Assembly (NCBI RefSeq): GCF_012940005.1
Contig: NZ_SPMX01000025.1
Span: forward strand, 1 to 64,000
From: Candidatus Accumulibacter contiguus
Lineage (GTDB): Bacteria > Pseudomonadota > Gammaproteobacteria > Burkholderiales > Rhodocyclaceae
Length of the DNA: 64,000 nucleotides
Direction of reading: 5' to 3'
In this document: in pieces, positions 49,204 to 60,079 of the stretch
Numbering within the stretch: position 1 is the first letter of the stretch
Layout: each line of letters begins with the position of its first letter
The notes under the pieces: model-generated
The model's database searches: none
What the model was told of the DNA's origin: nothing
Seen by the model: only the letters and a program-made list of their open reading frames with translations
Translations under genes and position numbers: made by a program

Positions 49204-49204
49204 T

Positions 49205-50314
<1,110 letters not shown>

Positions 50315-50332
50315 CTATCGCGAGATTGCAAA

Positions 50333-50364
50333 GCAAAAAGCCCTACCGGCAAGGATAGGGCTTC
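50333..50364 (-). terminator. Terminator between rpmA and obgE
   Basis: On the minus strand the stem GCCCTATCC / GGTAGGGC is followed by TTTTTGC, about 40 bases after the rpmA stop and about 30 before the obgE start. It probably lowers obgE-proB expression relative to the ribosomal genes. Confidence 0.75.
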
Positions 50365-50399
50365 GTGCAGGGCTGCCTGGCCTTGACCGCTAGCGCTCT

Positions 50400-50663
50400 T
50401 CAGACGGTCACCGGGATGATGCTGACCGTGCGCCGGTTCAGCGCTCCCTTGATCGCGAACTGCACGTGGCCGTCTATCAGCGCGAAGAGGGTGTGATCCT
50501 TGCCAATGCCCATGTTTTCTCCAGGGTGGTAGGCAGTGCCACGCTGGCGAACGATGATGTTGCCGGCGCGTACCAGTTGACCGCCGTAGCGCTTGACGCC
50601 CAGACGTTTTGCTTCCGAGTCGCGGCCGTTACGTACGCTGCCGCCTGCTTTCTTGTGTGCCAT
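50400..50663 (-). CDS. rpmA: 50S ribosomal protein L27
   Basis: The 87-residue L27 has the classic '[31 protein letters not shown]' N-terminus that reaches the peptidyl-transferase centre, and '[30 protein letters not shown]'. It lies 19 bases after rplU in the usual rplU-rpmA order. Confidence 0.98.
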   Translation of the reverse strand: MAHKKAGGSVRNGRDSEAKRLGVKRYGGQLVRAGNIIVRQRGTAYHPGENMGIGKDHTLFALIDGHVQFAIKGALNRRTVSIIPVTV

Positions 50664-50682
50664 GAGTCAGATTCCTCTCAAG

Positions 50683-51020
50683 TCAGGCCGAAGCTTCGGG
50701 CGCAGAGCCATTGGCAATGGCGTCAACGCGAATTTCGGTGTAATTCTGGCGATGCCCCTGATGCTTCATCGAATGCTTGCGACGGCGCATCTTGAAAATC
50801 CGGATCTTGTCGTGACGACCATGCGAAAGCACAGTGACCCTGACCGTGGCGCCGCTGACGGTCGGCGTGCCGACCTGCACGGTTTCGCCTTCGCCAACCA
50901 TGAGAACCTGATCAAGGGTGAGTTCTGCGCCAACTTCTGCCGGTATCTGTTCTATTTTCAATTTTTTCGCCGCTGACAACTCGATACTGCTTGCCACCGG
51001 TTTTTTATGACCGCGTACAT
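50683..51020 (-). CDS. rplU: 50S ribosomal protein L21, frame broken twice in short A runs
   Basis: The native start 'MYAVIK' lies at ATG 51020, but the frame fails at six A's (51001-51006 on the plus strand T's) and again at six A's (50962-50967). Removing one A at each restores '[20 protein letters not shown]', then '[13 protein letters not shown]', and the conserved C-terminal '[23 protein letters not shown]'. The corrected length is 111 codons, close to the L21 norm (~103) plus a short tail. Both errors are +1 in A runs. Because L21 is a core ribosomal protein, sequencing insertion is the likely cause. A strong promoter is at 51055-51083. It heads the rplU-rpmA-obgE-proB transcript. Confidence 0.92.
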
Positions 51021-51054
51021 GTTGGACTCCAAATAACGAAGCGAAGAACCGCAT

Positions 51055-51083
51055 ATTTTACGTGTTGTTCACTTTATCGTCAA
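51055..51083 (-). promoter_or_regulatory. Sigma-70 promoter of rplU-rpmA
   Basis: On the minus strand TTGACG (51078-51083) is followed after 17 bases by TAAAAT (51055-51060), a five-of-six match to each hexamer. It lies about 35 bases before the L21 start. Confidence 0.7.
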
Positions 51084-51111
51084 AGGGTTTGGCGGTGTAA
51101 GATGAACTGCC

Positions 51112-53103
51112 ATGAAAGAACTCTCTCTCACCTACCAGTATGAACGCCGGCGCTCCTCTTCCCTGAAGTGGTCGAACTGGTATTTATCGATCCTCAAGCT
51201 GGCGGTGGGTCTGCTGCTGGTACTGTTGATCGCACTGCTGTGGCTGCTGCACCGCAATGAAATCGATGAGCAGCGCTCGACGTTGATTGCCGATGTGCTC
51301 TGGCTTGAGCAAAGCATGCGTTTTCACCTCGAGGGCAATTCCGAACAGCTGCAGCAACTCGCACTCGACCTGGCACGGGCAAGAAATCAAGGGGAAATCT
51401 TCGCTCTGCGGGCTCGCCACATCCTCAAGAACAACCCCGAACTTCGGCAGTTGCTGTGGCTCGACGCAGCCGCCAGAGCCATTCACGGGATGCCGACGCA
51501 AGGCCTGCCGCGGGCGAGGCAGGAAGCGCCTGGCGAAGACCCCCTCAAACGATCGATCGAACTGGCCCGCCTAGGCAAACCGATCTACAGCGATGCCTAC
51601 CGGACGGCCGAGGCCAGCCAGTTCGAGGTGTATGTGCCGATCTTTGATGATGGCCACTACCACGGTACCCTGCTCGGTGTCTATTCGCTCAATGGCATGC
51701 TCAAGCAGCAGGTTCCCTGGTGGTTCGCCGAGAAATACCAGGTGCGCATCGTCGACGGCAACGGCAGTCTGCTGGCCAGCAAGTCAAAGATCGACGCCTC
51801 GTCGACAACGCTCAGCTACCCGGTCAGCCTTGATCCACCCGGCTATGGCATGGTGCTCCAGGTGACGGCCTATCGTGGTGCAGACAACCTGGCGCAAACC
51901 CTGATTGCGACGCTGATCATCATTCTCGCCGCAGCGGTTTTCTGGAGCCTGTGGGCGGTACGCGGGCTGATCCAGAGGCGCCTGTTCGCCGAACAGGCGC
52001 TGCGCTCGGAATACGCTTTCCGCAAGGCGATGGAAGATTCTCTGGTGATCGGCATGCGCGCGCGCGACCTCGACGGCCGGGTGACCTACGCCAATCCCGC
52101 TTTCCTGCAGATGGTCGGCTTCAGCGCCGAAGAACTGATCGGCAGGGAGCCGCCGATGCCCTATTGGGCGCCGGAGGAAATGGAGCGGACCCTGCTGCTC
52201 AACAACCGCGTACTGCAAGGCAAGGCGCCGCACGAGGGCTTCGAGATTCGTCTGATGCACAAGGACGGCAGCCGTTTCGACGCCCTCATCTACGAAGCTC
52301 CGCTGATCGACGCGGATGGCCGGCAGACGGGCTGGATGGGATCGATCATCGACGTTACCGAGCGCAAGCACGCCGAGGAGCTTGCCCGCCAGCAACAGGA
52401 AAAGCTGCAGGTCACCGCACGCCTGGTGACCATGGGTGAGATGGCGTCGACGCTGGCGCACGAGCTGAACCAGCCCCTGGCGGCGATCACCAGCTACAAT
52501 GCGGGCTGTCTGAACAAGCTCGAGTCCGGCAATTTCACTACCGCACAGCTCAAGGAGGCGCTCGGAAAACTGGCTGTGCAGGCGCAGCGGGCAGGCCACA
52601 TCATCCGCCGCGTGCACGACTTCGTGCGCAAGAGCGAACCCAAGCTCGCCGCCTGCGATCTCGCCGAAGCAATTGATGACAGCATCGGCTTCATCGAGGG
52701 GGCAGCCAAGAGCCGCGGCGTGCGTATCGTCCGCGAGATCCAGGGCATGCGCCCGGAATTGCTGGCCGATCAGGTGATGATCGAGCAGGTTCTGCTCAAC
52801 CTGATGCGCAACGGTATCGAGGCAATGGCTGAAACCCCGGCCCATCGACGGCGCCTGACGATCAAGCTTGGCCAGCTGGAAAATCATATGGAAATCCGGG
52901 TTATCGATCGTGGCCCCGGCATCCCGCCGGAGATGGAAGAAAAACTGTTTACTCCCCTGTTCTCGACCAAGGCGGACGGCATGGGCATGGGACTGAACAT
53001 CTGTCGTTCGATCATCGAGTTTCACCACGGCCGCCTCTGGGTCGAGAGCAATCCCGAGGGCGGCTCGATTTTTGTGATGACGCTTCCGATTGGCCGGCAA
53101 TGA
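51112..53103 (+). CDS. PAS-domain sensor histidine kinase (DctS/FixL-like)
   Basis: A 663-residue membrane sensor. Two membrane helices ('LAVGLLLVLLIALLWLL', about 30-46, and 'LIATLIIILAAAVFWSLWAV', about 265-285) flank a periplasmic sensor domain of about 215 residues. Then follow a PAS domain ('MRARDLDGRVTYANPAFLQMVGFSAEELIG') and the kinase core with H-box 'STLAHELNQPLAAITSY', N-box 'NLMRNGIEAM' and G-boxes 'DRGPGIPPEME' and 'GMGMGLNICRSI'. The four-amino-acid ATGA-type overlap with the next gene couples it to a FixJ/LuxR-type regulator. DctS/DctR of Rhodobacter has this architecture and senses C4-dicarboxylates; the ligand here is unknown. Confidence 0.9.
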   Translation: MKELSLTYQYERRRSSSLKWSNWYLSILKLAVGLLLVLLIALLWLLHRNEIDEQRSTLIADVLWLEQSMRFHLEGNSEQLQQLALDLARARNQGEIFALRARHILKNNPELRQLLWLDAAARAIHGMPTQGLPRARQEAPGEDPLKRSIELARLGKPIYSDAYRTAEASQFEVYVPIFDDGHYHGTLLGVYSLNGMLKQQVPWWFAEKYQVRIVDGNGSLLASKSKIDASSTTLSYPVSLDPPGYGMVLQVTAYRGADNLAQTLIATLIIILAAAVFWSLWAVRGLIQRRLFAEQALRSEYAFRKAMEDSLVIGMRARDLDGRVTYANPAFLQMVGFSAEELIGREPPMPYWAPEEMERTLLLNNRVLQGKAPHEGFEIRLMHKDGSRFDALIYEAPLIDADGRQTGWMGSIIDVTERKHAEELARQQQEKLQVTARLVTMGEMASTLAHELNQPLAAITSYNAGCLNKLESGNFTTAQLKEALGKLAVQAQRAGHIIRRVHDFVRKSEPKLAACDLAEAIDDSIGFIEGAAKSRGVRIVREIQGMRPELLADQVMIEQVLLNLMRNGIEAMAETPAHRRRLTIKLGQLENHMEIRVIDRGPGIPPEMEEKLFTPLFSTKADGMGMGLNICRSIIEFHHGRLWVESNPEGGSIFVMTLPIGRQ

Positions 53104-53699
53104 GCTCGCACGCCTATCTCGTCGACGACGACGAAGCCATCCGTGACTCCCTCGGTTGGCTGCTCGAGTCACGCGGCGTCGCCTGCCTGAGCTATCCATC
53201 GGCCGAAGACTTCCTGGAGATTTGGCAGCCTTCGCTTGCCGGTTGCCTGCTGCTCGACATCCGTATGGAGGGGATGAGCGGTCCGGAACTGTTTGACCTG
53301 TTGAACGAGCGCGGCAACCGCCTGCCGGTGATCTTCCTGACCGGTCACGGAGATGTGCCGATGGCCGTCTCGGCGCTCAAGAAAGGCGCTTTCGATTTTG
53401 TCGAAAAGCCCTGCAACGACAACGAACTGGTCAATCGCGTCATCGAAGCCCTGCAGCTCGACAAGAACCAGCGCGCCGCGGCATCGGGTGCCGATTCGGT
53501 CAACACCCTCTGCAGCCGCCTGACGACACGCGAGCGACAGGTCATGGAAAGGATTCTCGCCGGCAAGCTCAACAAGGTGATTGCCGACGAACTGCAGATC
53601 AGCATGCGTACCGTTGAAGTACACCGTGCCAATCTCTTCGAAAAAATGGGCGTCAGGACTGCTGTCGAACTGGCACAACTCCTGGCCGGAAAGCGTTGA
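53100..53699 (+). CDS. FixJ/LuxR-family response regulator (DctR-like)
   Basis: A 199-residue regulator with a receiver domain ('YLVDDDEAIRDSLGWLLESRG', phospho-Asp in 'LLLDIRMEGMSGPEL', 'FLTGHGDVPMAVSALKKGAFDFVEKP' with the Thr and Lys) and a C-terminal LuxR-type HTH ('LTTRERQVMERILAGKLNKVIADELQISMRTVEVHRANLFEKMGVRT'). It overlaps the kinase gene by 4 bases and should be its partner. Target genes are not visible nearby. Confidence 0.93.
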   Translation: MSSHAYLVDDDEAIRDSLGWLLESRGVACLSYPSAEDFLEIWQPSLAGCLLLDIRMEGMSGPELFDLLNERGNRLPVIFLTGHGDVPMAVSALKKGAFDFVEKPCNDNELVNRVIEALQLDKNQRAAASGADSVNTLCSRLTTRERQVMERILAGKLNKVIADELQISMRTVEVHRANLFEKMGVRTAVELAQLLAGKR

Positions 53700-53723
53700 C
53701 CAGGCTGCGCGGGCACCCTGCGC

Positions 53724-55130
53724 TCAGCGCTGCGAGAACAGATGACCGGCGGGCGGCGGCACTGCCCTCTGCCAGGCGAGCAGCAGTCCAGGCTCACCCG
53801 GAGGACAGGCAAAGGCCGCATCGGCGCCGATCCCGGCCACCCAGACCAGGCGCTCACCACACCACAGCAGCGGCAGGCGGAGCCGTTCCCAGGGTGGCAC
53901 GGCGGCCTCCTGCAGCAGTTTCTTGAGGGTTCTCAAGGGTCGCTGCGGGTCCGGTTGCAGACGTTCACCGCCTTGCCGGGAAGTCAGCCGGAGCGGCGCG
54001 CCGGCCAGCCTGTGGCGGTTGATGCCGGCGCCAGTGGTCGGCGTAAATGTGACGCGGTCAGCACCCCACGGCAGTTCCTCTTCACCACACCAGGGCACGT
54101 CGCCTGCGGGAACGGCTGGACACTGGCGAAGGACATGCAATTCTCCCCGGTAGGCATGGATTTCTCCATCGGCTGAGCGGATGCAGGTTTCCGAAGCCGT
54201 ATCGACCGTAGACAACTGGCGTAATGCCTCGTCGAGCCAGCGTGCATCGGGGCCGCGAAAGCCCGCCGACAGCAACTCGAAGCGCAACAGGTTGCGCGCT
54301 CTTGGCGTGCTCAGCGAATTGAAATAGGCAAGATCAATGCGCCCTGATGGCATTGCTGCGGCCGCCCGATCGGCCTGCGCCAGTTCTTCGAGCAGCAGTG
54401 CGGCTTCGGCGAAATGGTGCCCGGCACGTGCCAGCGCATTGGCAGCACCGGGAAACTGCCCCTCGATGCGCGGCATCAGCTCGTGCCGCAAGTAGTTCCG
54501 GCGGTAGCGCAAATCGCTGTTGCTCTCGTCTTCCACCCAGGTCAGCGAGTGCTCTTGTGCGTAAAGCGCGATCACCGCAGACGGCACCTCGAGCAACGGA
54601 CGAATCAGACGCGGACCGTCGCGCTGATGCCGTTCCGCAGGCATCCCGGCAGCTCCGCTGACGCCGGCACCGCGCAACATCCGGAACAGTACCGTCTCGA
54701 CCTGATCGTCGCGATGATGTGCCAGCGCCAGCCAGTCTGCAGAACAGTTCGCAAACACCGCATGGCGCAGGCGCCGTGCCGCGGCTTCCAGCCCCTCGAC
54801 GCCAGCGCGCGGCACCTCGATGCGAACGATTTCGAGAGGAACGCCGCAACGCGCGCAGAAGTCGGTACAGAATCCAGCCCAGGCGTCGGCGTTGGTACTC
54901 AGACCATGATGGACATGCACTGCCGACAGCTCGAAAGCCGGGTTCGACGAGCGCAGCTCAGCAAGCGCGTGCAGCAGGACCAGCGAGTCGCGACCACCGG
55001 AAAGAGCGACACACAGGCGGGCAGCGGGCACCACGCGCACTGCGAGGAATGCCGAGAGCGTCTGCTGGATCTGCCGGACTGCTGCCGACGCGGAATACTC
55101 AGCGCAGTGCCGGCGCTTTGACCCGACCAT
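53724..55130 (-). CDS. tilS: tRNA(Ile)-lysidine synthetase
   Basis: TilS converts C34 of the CAU-anticodon tRNA-Ile to lysidine, so it reads AUA codons. The 468-residue enzyme has the PP-loop '[20 protein letters not shown]' (P-loop SGGxDS), '[26 protein letters not shown]', '[16 protein letters not shown]' and '[20 protein letters not shown]', then the TilS C-terminal domains with '[42 protein letters not shown]'. Length and order match the gammaproteobacterial/betaproteobacterial form. It overlaps the end of accA by 32 bases and shares its transcript. Confidence 0.95.
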   Translation of the reverse strand: MVGSKRRHCAEYSASAAVRQIQQTLSAFLAVRVVPAARLCVALSGGRDSLVLLHALAELRSSNPAFELSAVHVHHGLSTNADAWAGFCTDFCARCGVPLEIVRIEVPRAGVEGLEAAARRLRHAVFANCSADWLALAHHRDDQVETVLFRMLRGAGVSGAAGMPAERHQRDGPRLIRPLLEVPSAVIALYAQEHSLTWVEDESNSDLRYRRNYLRHELMPRIEGQFPGAANALARAGHHFAEAALLLEELAQADRAAAAMPSGRIDLAYFNSLSTPRARNLLRFELLSAGFRGPDARWLDEALRQLSTVDTASETCIRSADGEIHAYRGELHVLRQCPAVPAGDVPWCGEEELPWGADRVTFTPTTGAGINRHRLAGAPLRLTSRQGGERLQPDPQRPLRTLKKLLQEAAVPPWERLRLPLLWCGERLVWVAGIGADAAFACPPGEPGLLLAWQRAVPPPAGHLFSQR

Positions 55131-56067
55131 AGGCCATCAGGCGGTCCAGGCGTGCCTTGAGCAGATCGGCAGCGGGTAGTGCAGCCAGTTTCTGCAGCGC
55201 TTCCTGCAGCGCCTGCTTGAGGTTCTGCGCCATCGCCTGATGATCCCGATGGGCGCCACCGGTCGGTTCATTGACGATGCGGTCGATCAAACCCAGTGAT
55301 TGCAGGCGGGGCGCGGTGATGCCCATGATTTCGGCAGCTTCGCTCGCTTTTTCGGCACTCTTCCAGAGAATCGAGGCACAGCCTTCGGGGGAAATCACCG
55401 CATAGGTCGAGTACTGCAGCATCTGCACCAGGTCGCCGACGCCGATCGCCAGCGCCCCTCCCGATCCCCCCTCACCAATGATGGTAACGATGATCGGCAC
55501 CTGCAATTCCGCCATCACATAGAGATTGCGCCCAATCGCCTCGGACTGGCCACGCTCTTCGGCGTCGATGCCGGGATAAGCGCCCGGGGTGTCGATGAAG
55601 GTCAGCACCGGAATGCCGAACTTCTCGGCCAAGTGCATCAGGCGCATCGCCTTCCGGTAACCCTCCGGGCGCGGCATGCCGAAATTGCGGAAGATCTTCT
55701 CCCTGGTGTCGCGCCCCTTCTGGTGGCCGATCACCATCACCGGATCGCCGTTCAGGCGCGCCAGGCCACCGACAATCGCGTGATCGTCGGCAAAAGCCCG
55801 GTCGCCGTGCAGTTCCTCGAAGTCGGTGAAAATCAGACGCAGGTAATCGAGCGTGGAAGGTCGTTGTGGATGTCGTGCCACCTGGCAGATCTGCCAGGCC
55901 GAGAGCCTTGCATAGATCTCACGGGTTAGGGTCTGGCCTTTCTGCTCGAGACGCGTGATGGCGTCGGAAATATCGACGGCAGAAACATCCTGCGCAGAAC
56001 GCAGCATTTCAATCTTGCCTTCGATCTCGGCGACCGGTTGTTCAAAGTCGAGAAAACTGGTTTTCAT
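55099..56067 (-). CDS. accA: Acetyl-CoA carboxylase carboxyltransferase alpha subunit
   Basis: AccA, with AccD, transfers the carboxyl group from biotin to acetyl-CoA, the first committed step of fatty-acid synthesis. The 322-residue protein has '[19 protein letters not shown]', the coiled region '[44 protein letters not shown]', the carboxyltransferase core '[29 protein letters not shown]' and '[39 protein letters not shown]'. ATG 56067 is chosen over the TTG at 56070. The accA-tilS order is typical. Confidence 0.97.
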   Translation of the reverse strand: MKTSFLDFEQPVAEIEGKIEMLRSAQDVSAVDISDAITRLEQKGQTLTREIYARLSAWQICQVARHPQRPSTLDYLRLIFTDFEELHGDRAFADDHAIVGGLARLNGDPVMVIGHQKGRDTREKIFRNFGMPRPEGYRKAMRLMHLAEKFGIPVLTFIDTPGAYPGIDAEERGQSEAIGRNLYVMAELQVPIIVTIIGEGGSGGALAIGVGDLVQMLQYSTYAVISPEGCASILWKSAEKASEAAEIMGITAPRLQSLGLIDRIVNEPTGGAHRDHQAMAQNLKQALQEALQKLAALPAADLLKARLDRLMAYGRVKAPALR

Positions 56068-56156
56068 CAAGGGCAGTCTGCAAGCGTACGGATCTGAAAG
56101 CGCCCTATTCTAACCTGAAAGGCCTGCCGCTCGCCTGCCCAGCGCGCCAGCTCGGT

Positions 56157-56774
56157 TCAGTATTCAACGGGGACCGGATCGAGGCTGCGCCAGAGATACC
56201 AGGTCGCCACCGAACGCCACGGCCGCCAGCGCTCGCCATGCTCGGCAAGCAGACGCCGCCCCGGACGCTCTCCGGCATAATAGTGAATGGCCACGGCTTT
56301 CTGCAGGCCGAGGTCGTCGAGGGGGAAAACATCGGGACGCAACTGATTGAAGATCAGGAACATCTCGGCAGTCCACACACCGATGCCGCGCACCGCGGTC
56401 AACTCGGCAGTGATCTCGGCGTCACTCATCGTCGACCAGCGATTGGTGTGAATCTGCCCGCTGACGAAATGCCGAGCCAGATCCACCACATACTCGACTT
56501 TACGCACCGACAGCCCGCAGCCACGCAGCGTCTCGGCTTCCATCGCGAGCAGCGCGACCGGAGTCACCGCCGGCAGGGCTGCCAGGAAGCGCGCCCAGAC
56601 ACTGTCGGCGGCTTTCACGGAAATCTGTTGTCCGATGATCGACCGCAGCAGGGTCACGAAGGGGTCGCCACGCGAAACCAGCGTCTTACCGGCAAAACGC
56701 TTCACGAGAGCGGACAGCACCGGGTCAAGCTGCGCGAGATCGGCAGAAGCCTGCTGCCAGTAGCTGGGAGTCAT
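56157..56774 (-). CDS. DNA-3-methyladenine glycosylase II (AlkA-like)
   Basis: A 205-residue HhH-GPD DNA glycosylase that removes alkylated bases. It has 'DPVLSALVKRFAGKTLVSRGDPFVTLLRSIIGQQISVKAADSVWARF', the HhH motif 'LTAVRGIGVWTAEMFLIFNQLRPDVFPLDDLGLQKAV' with the catalytic Asp, and C-terminal 'WRPWRSVATWYLWRSLDPVPVEY'. It is short, lacking the N-terminal domain of E. coli AlkA, as in Mag-type enzymes. The ATG (56774) lies in the GTCATGAC of a palindromic repeat, so start and upstream control have been re-made by that repeat. Confidence 0.88.
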   Translation of the reverse strand: MTPSYWQQASADLAQLDPVLSALVKRFAGKTLVSRGDPFVTLLRSIIGQQISVKAADSVWARFLAALPAVTPVALLAMEAETLRGCGLSVRKVEYVVDLARHFVSGQIHTNRWSTMSDAEITAELTAVRGIGVWTAEMFLIFNQLRPDVFPLDDLGLQKAVAIHYYAGERPGRRLLAEHGERWRPWRSVATWYLWRSLDPVPVEY

Positions 56775-56881
56775 GACCGTTTCCCCTCTCCCCAAGCCTC
56801 CTCCCGCGGGTAGAGAGGGGAGCCCATCGACAAGGCTCAGGGTAAATTCGTGAGTCGCTGATGCGACTTCCACATTAAACG
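56770..56881. repeat. Composite palindromic repeat, half A-B-C
   Basis: Only the right half of A (GTCATGACCGTTTCCC, from 56770) remains, joined to a B module (56784-56823, CCCCTCTCC...GGAGGGG type) and C (56845-56881, TTCGTGAGTCGC-tgat-GCGACTTCCAC). It contains the start codon of the alkA-like gene. Confidence 0.8.
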
Positions 56882-56906
56882 TGGAGTGCCGCTGAGCGGG
56901 TCTGGG

Positions 56907-57416
56907 TCAGGCTCTTTTCCGGTCTTTTTCGCGGGCTCTTTCTTTGGCCTTGCGACGGTTCGCATCGACCTCGGGCGGGCGATAGACGAGAACCGGGACG
57001 CTGGAGTGGGTCAGTACCCGGTAGGTTTCACTGCCGAGCAGTAGCGAGGACAGACCACCGCGGCCATGTTTGGACATGAAGATGAGATCGCAGTTGTGGT
57101 CCTCGGCGGCGTTCACGATCGCCTCCCACGGGCTCTCACTCACCACCGCGAGCGCCGTGCACGCGACCCCGGCATCCTTGCACAGTTTCTTGATGAAACC
57201 GAGGTACTCCTTGGCTTTCCCTTCGCAACCCGAAACCATCTGCGCGAGCACGGCAGGCTCCACCATATTGCCATAACTCTCCGATTCCTGCTCGGTCGGC
57301 TTTGCGTACAGGGCGGTGATGGTGGCATTGGCTGCCTTGGCAAAGTCAACCGCGCGTTGTGCGGTATCTCGGGATAGTTGGCTGCCATCGGTCGGCAGCA
57401 AGATATGCTGAAACAT
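56907..57416 (-). CDS. Universal stress protein (UspA family)
   Basis: A 169-residue Usp-domain protein: 'MFQHILLPTDGSQLSRDTAQRAVDFAKAANATITALYA', the ATP-binding 'IFMSKHGRGGLSSLLLGSETYRVLTHSSVPVLVYRP' (G-2x-G-9x-G-S pattern), then a 25-residue highly basic tail ('DANRRKAKERAREKDRKRA'). Usp proteins bind ATP and aid stress survival. ATG 57416 is preferred; the frame extends to 57443. The basic tail is unusual for the family and might bind nucleic acid or polyphosphate. Confidence 0.93.
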   Translation of the reverse strand: MFQHILLPTDGSQLSRDTAQRAVDFAKAANATITALYAKPTEQESESYGNMVEPAVLAQMVSGCEGKAKEYLGFIKKLCKDAGVACTALAVVSESPWEAIVNAAEDHNCDLIFMSKHGRGGLSSLLLGSETYRVLTHSSVPVLVYRPPEVDANRRKAKERAREKDRKRA

Positions 57417-57608
57417 CCTCGTTCTCCCTCGGGTTAGCGCCATTCAGTAGCCATCGACGCGCGTGATGATAGCCCAATTCCACCCAACAACTACAAATCC
57501 GTCTGAAAAAAGTAGTCCGCAGCGAATGCGCCGAGCCGGCACTTCGCGAGGAATATGGCGGAGTCCGGCCTACAGGCTGCCTGCTGCATGTGGGCTGGCC
57601 CTACTACC

Positions 57609-59825
57609 CTATTCCTGCATGGCCATGAGCTCCTTGTCGGCGTAGCGCAGGCGCAAGGCCAAGACCTTGGCAAGCTCCTCGACCAGGGTGCACGCCAGGC
57701 GTTTGTGCTCTTCCCGGAGTACTTCGAACTGCTCGCGCTGCAGCACGAAGAGTTCGGTGTCTTCGAGCGCCGTCGCATCGTTGAGGCGGGTCATCTGCGA
57801 CAGAAATGCCATGCCGCCGAAGAAGTCGCCGCGCCCGTAGGTCAGCGAGTGGTGGCCGCCCTCTTCGACCGGGCTCGGCAGAGTGATGCGGACCGCGCCC
57901 TTGCGAATCAGGTAGAGCTCGTTGCCGGGATCGCCAAAAGAGTAGACCTTCTCGTCCTTGACCAGCGAGCGTCGTTGCAAGGCCGCTTCCAGGTCGATCA
58001 GTGTCTCCTCCTTGTGATCCTTGAAAAGTTCGAGATCCTTCAGTTCCAGTGCCGTGATCTCGGCCGTCGGTGCCATACCCTGGCCCTGGTCCAGGATCTG
58101 GTCTTCAACCCACTCGACGGCATCATCGAGTTGACCGAAGACCTTGACATGGTCGGTCATGCTGGTCAGTTCCATCTGGTCGAAGAACTCGGCAATATTC
58201 CGGCCATTTGGCAGGGTATGCGAGAGGCTGCTGAAGATCAGGAAAGCATCGCGTTCGATCAGCGAATCGCGGATCTGGCTCAGCAGATGCACTGCCGTGA
58301 CATCGACCGACTGCACGCGGCGCATATCGAGAACGATGTACTTGCGTTTGCCGAGTTCCGGTTCCAGTGCCGTGTACAACTGATCCTTGGTCCCGAAAAA
58401 GAGGCCGCCCTGCAGCTCGAGAATGACCGACTGGTAACCCTCCTTCTCGAGGATGGCCATGTCCTTGCGCAGGCGGACACGCTTCGAAAAACGGCTGCCA
58501 CCGTCCATTTTGCGACGGATCACCGTGCTGCTCAGTTGTTCGCGAATGAACAGGAACATCGCCAGCGCGACACCGACGCCGGAGGCTGCGATCAGGCTGT
58601 AACCGACCGCCACGGCGACCACCACCACGATGACGATGAAATCCATCAGGGTCCACGGCGACTCGAGCAGATGCAGGCTGTGCCGGTCGATCATGCGGAT
58701 GCCGACGACGATCAGGATGCCGGCCAGCGCGCCGACCGGAATCCAGGCGATGAATGCTCCCAGAGCCAGAAAAGCGATCAGCGACAGCACGCCTTCGACG
58801 ACCCCGGAGACGCGGGTCTGGCCACCACTCGCCAGATTGACCAGCGTCGCCCCCATCTGGCCGGCGCCTGGCATGCCACCGGCACATGCGGAAGCGACAT
58901 TGCCGAGGCCCTGCGCGATCAGCTCGCGGTTGGAATCGTGGCGACTGCGGGTCAGGGCATCGAGAACGACGGCGGTCTTCAGCGTGTCGATCGACAGCAG
59001 AACGGCGAGCGTGAAGGCCGTTCCGAGCAGACTGCCGATCTGGCTCAGCTTCAGTTCGCCGATTTCCTGCCAGCGACCGGTGATCGCCTCGAACATGCTG
59101 GACGCCGTTCCCCCAAGCGGACCGATGATCAGCTTGTTATCGGCAATGACCCACAGCGACTCATCGACCGTGGCGAGTCCGAAATAGCTCAGCACCCCGG
59201 CCAGCAGGCCGAGAATGGCCGCCGGCACAACGCGCGTGAGCATCGGTGCGGTGATCATCACGCCGGCCGTGACGGCACCGATGAGCGCGCTCTGCCACTG
59301 CCACAGTTCCGGTGAGATCAGTGCCCGCCACCACGCCGTACCGCCGGGAACACCCAGGAATTTCGGGATCTGACTGCCGATGATGATCAGGCCGACACCG
59401 GTCAGATAGCCGCTGACCACCGGAAACGGAATGTATTTGATCAGGCTGCCGATCCCCATGAAACCCAGGAGGATCTGCACCAGCCCGGACACCAGGCCAA
59501 GGGCCGTCAACATCAGCACGATCGACGGCGCGGCTACCCCGTGCTGCACGAGTTCAATCGCAAAGGCCGAGAGAACCGCTGCGGCCGGCGCGCAGGGAGC
59601 GGTAATCAGACGATTGGTACCGCCCAGCGCCGGGGCCACGAGTCCGAGAGCGGTGGCACCGAGAATCCCGGCCAGAGCGCCCAGGCCGGCATACGACGGC
59701 CCGATGGCCGCATAGATGGTCACGCCAAAAGCGATCGCCGACGGCAGGGCGACCAGCATTGCCGCAAGACCGCCCCAGAAATCGCCGACCAGCTTGTCGT
59801 TCTTGAACTTGATTGCCAGTTCCAT
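57609..59825 (-). CDS. SulP-family anion transporter with STAS and cyclic-nucleotide-binding domains
   Basis: A 738-residue membrane protein. The SulP domain (about 15-400) includes 'VALPSAIAFGVTIYAAIGPSYAGLGALAGILGATALG', 'GGTNRLITAPCAPAAAVLSAFAI' and 'AGGMPGAGQMGATLVNLASGGQTRVSG'. The STAS domain (about 460-575) has 'YIVLDMRRVQSVDVTAVHLLSQIRDSL'. The C-terminal domain (about 600-735) has the cNMP-binding fold ('VYSFGDPGNELYLIRKGAVRITL' and 'YGRGDFFGGMAFLSQMTRLNDATALEDTELFVLQRE'). The substrate could be sulfate, bicarbonate or a dicarboxylate. A strong 12-bp hairpin lies upstream at 59906-59933. Confidence 0.9.
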   Translation of the reverse strand: MELAIKFKNDKLVGDFWGGLAAMLVALPSAIAFGVTIYAAIGPSYAGLGALAGILGATALGLVAPALGGTNRLITAPCAPAAAVLSAFAIELVQHGVAAPSIVLMLTALGLVSGLVQILLGFMGIGSLIKYIPFPVVSGYLTGVGLIIIGSQIPKFLGVPGGTAWWRALISPELWQWQSALIGAVTAGVMITAPMLTRVVPAAILGLLAGVLSYFGLATVDESLWVIADNKLIIGPLGGTASSMFEAITGRWQEIGELKLSQIGSLLGTAFTLAVLLSIDTLKTAVVLDALTRSRHDSNRELIAQGLGNVASACAGGMPGAGQMGATLVNLASGGQTRVSGVVEGVLSLIAFLALGAFIAWIPVGALAGILIVVGIRMIDRHSLHLLESPWTLMDFIVIVVVVAVAVGYSLIAASGVGVALAMFLFIREQLSSTVIRRKMDGGSRFSKRVRLRKDMAILEKEGYQSVILELQGGLFFGTKDQLYTALEPELGKRKYIVLDMRRVQSVDVTAVHLLSQIRDSLIERDAFLIFSSLSHTLPNGRNIAEFFDQMELTSMTDHVKVFGQLDDAVEWVEDQILDQGQGMAPTAEITALELKDLELFKDHKEETLIDLEAALQRRSLVKDEKVYSFGDPGNELYLIRKGAVRITLPSPVEEGGHHSLTYGRGDFFGGMAFLSQMTRLNDATALEDTELFVLQREQFEVLREEHKRLACTLVEELAKVLALRLRYADKELMAMQE

Positions 59826-59905
59826 CTCAGGCTCCCTTCAATCCCTCATGAAAAATGCCGCTGCAGACCAGACGGCCCGCTTGAGCCCAAGCGACGCAAA
59901 GCAAT

Positions 59906-59933
59906 GCGGCCCAGGCTACCCAGCCTGGGCCGC
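59906..59933. other. Strong GC-rich hairpin upstream of the SulP gene
   Basis: GCGGCCCAGGCT (59906-59917) and AGCCTGGGCCGC (59922-59933) are perfect 12-base complements around a 4-base loop. There is no T run, so it is not a simple terminator; it lies about 80 bases before the SulP start and may be in its leader. Confidence 0.6.
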
Positions 59934-60013
59934 GTGCGATGTTAACACGATTGGTTCTTTTTTAGCGGAAGGTGAAAAGACCGGCTGCTGGTCGCCGGGC
60001 AAGCAGTGAACGC

Positions 60014-60049
60014 AAAACGGTCTTGCCCGAACACTATCGGGCAAGACCG
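60014..60049 (-). terminator. Terminator after the PhoU-like genes
   Basis: CGGTCTTGCCCGA (60018-60030) and TCGGGCAAGACCG (60037-60049) form a perfect 13-base stem with a 6-base loop. On the minus strand it is followed by TTTTGC, 30 bases after the last stop of the PhoU-like pair. Confidence 0.72.
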
Positions 60050-60079
60050 GCTGCGCCATTGGAAGCGGATGCAGAAGAC

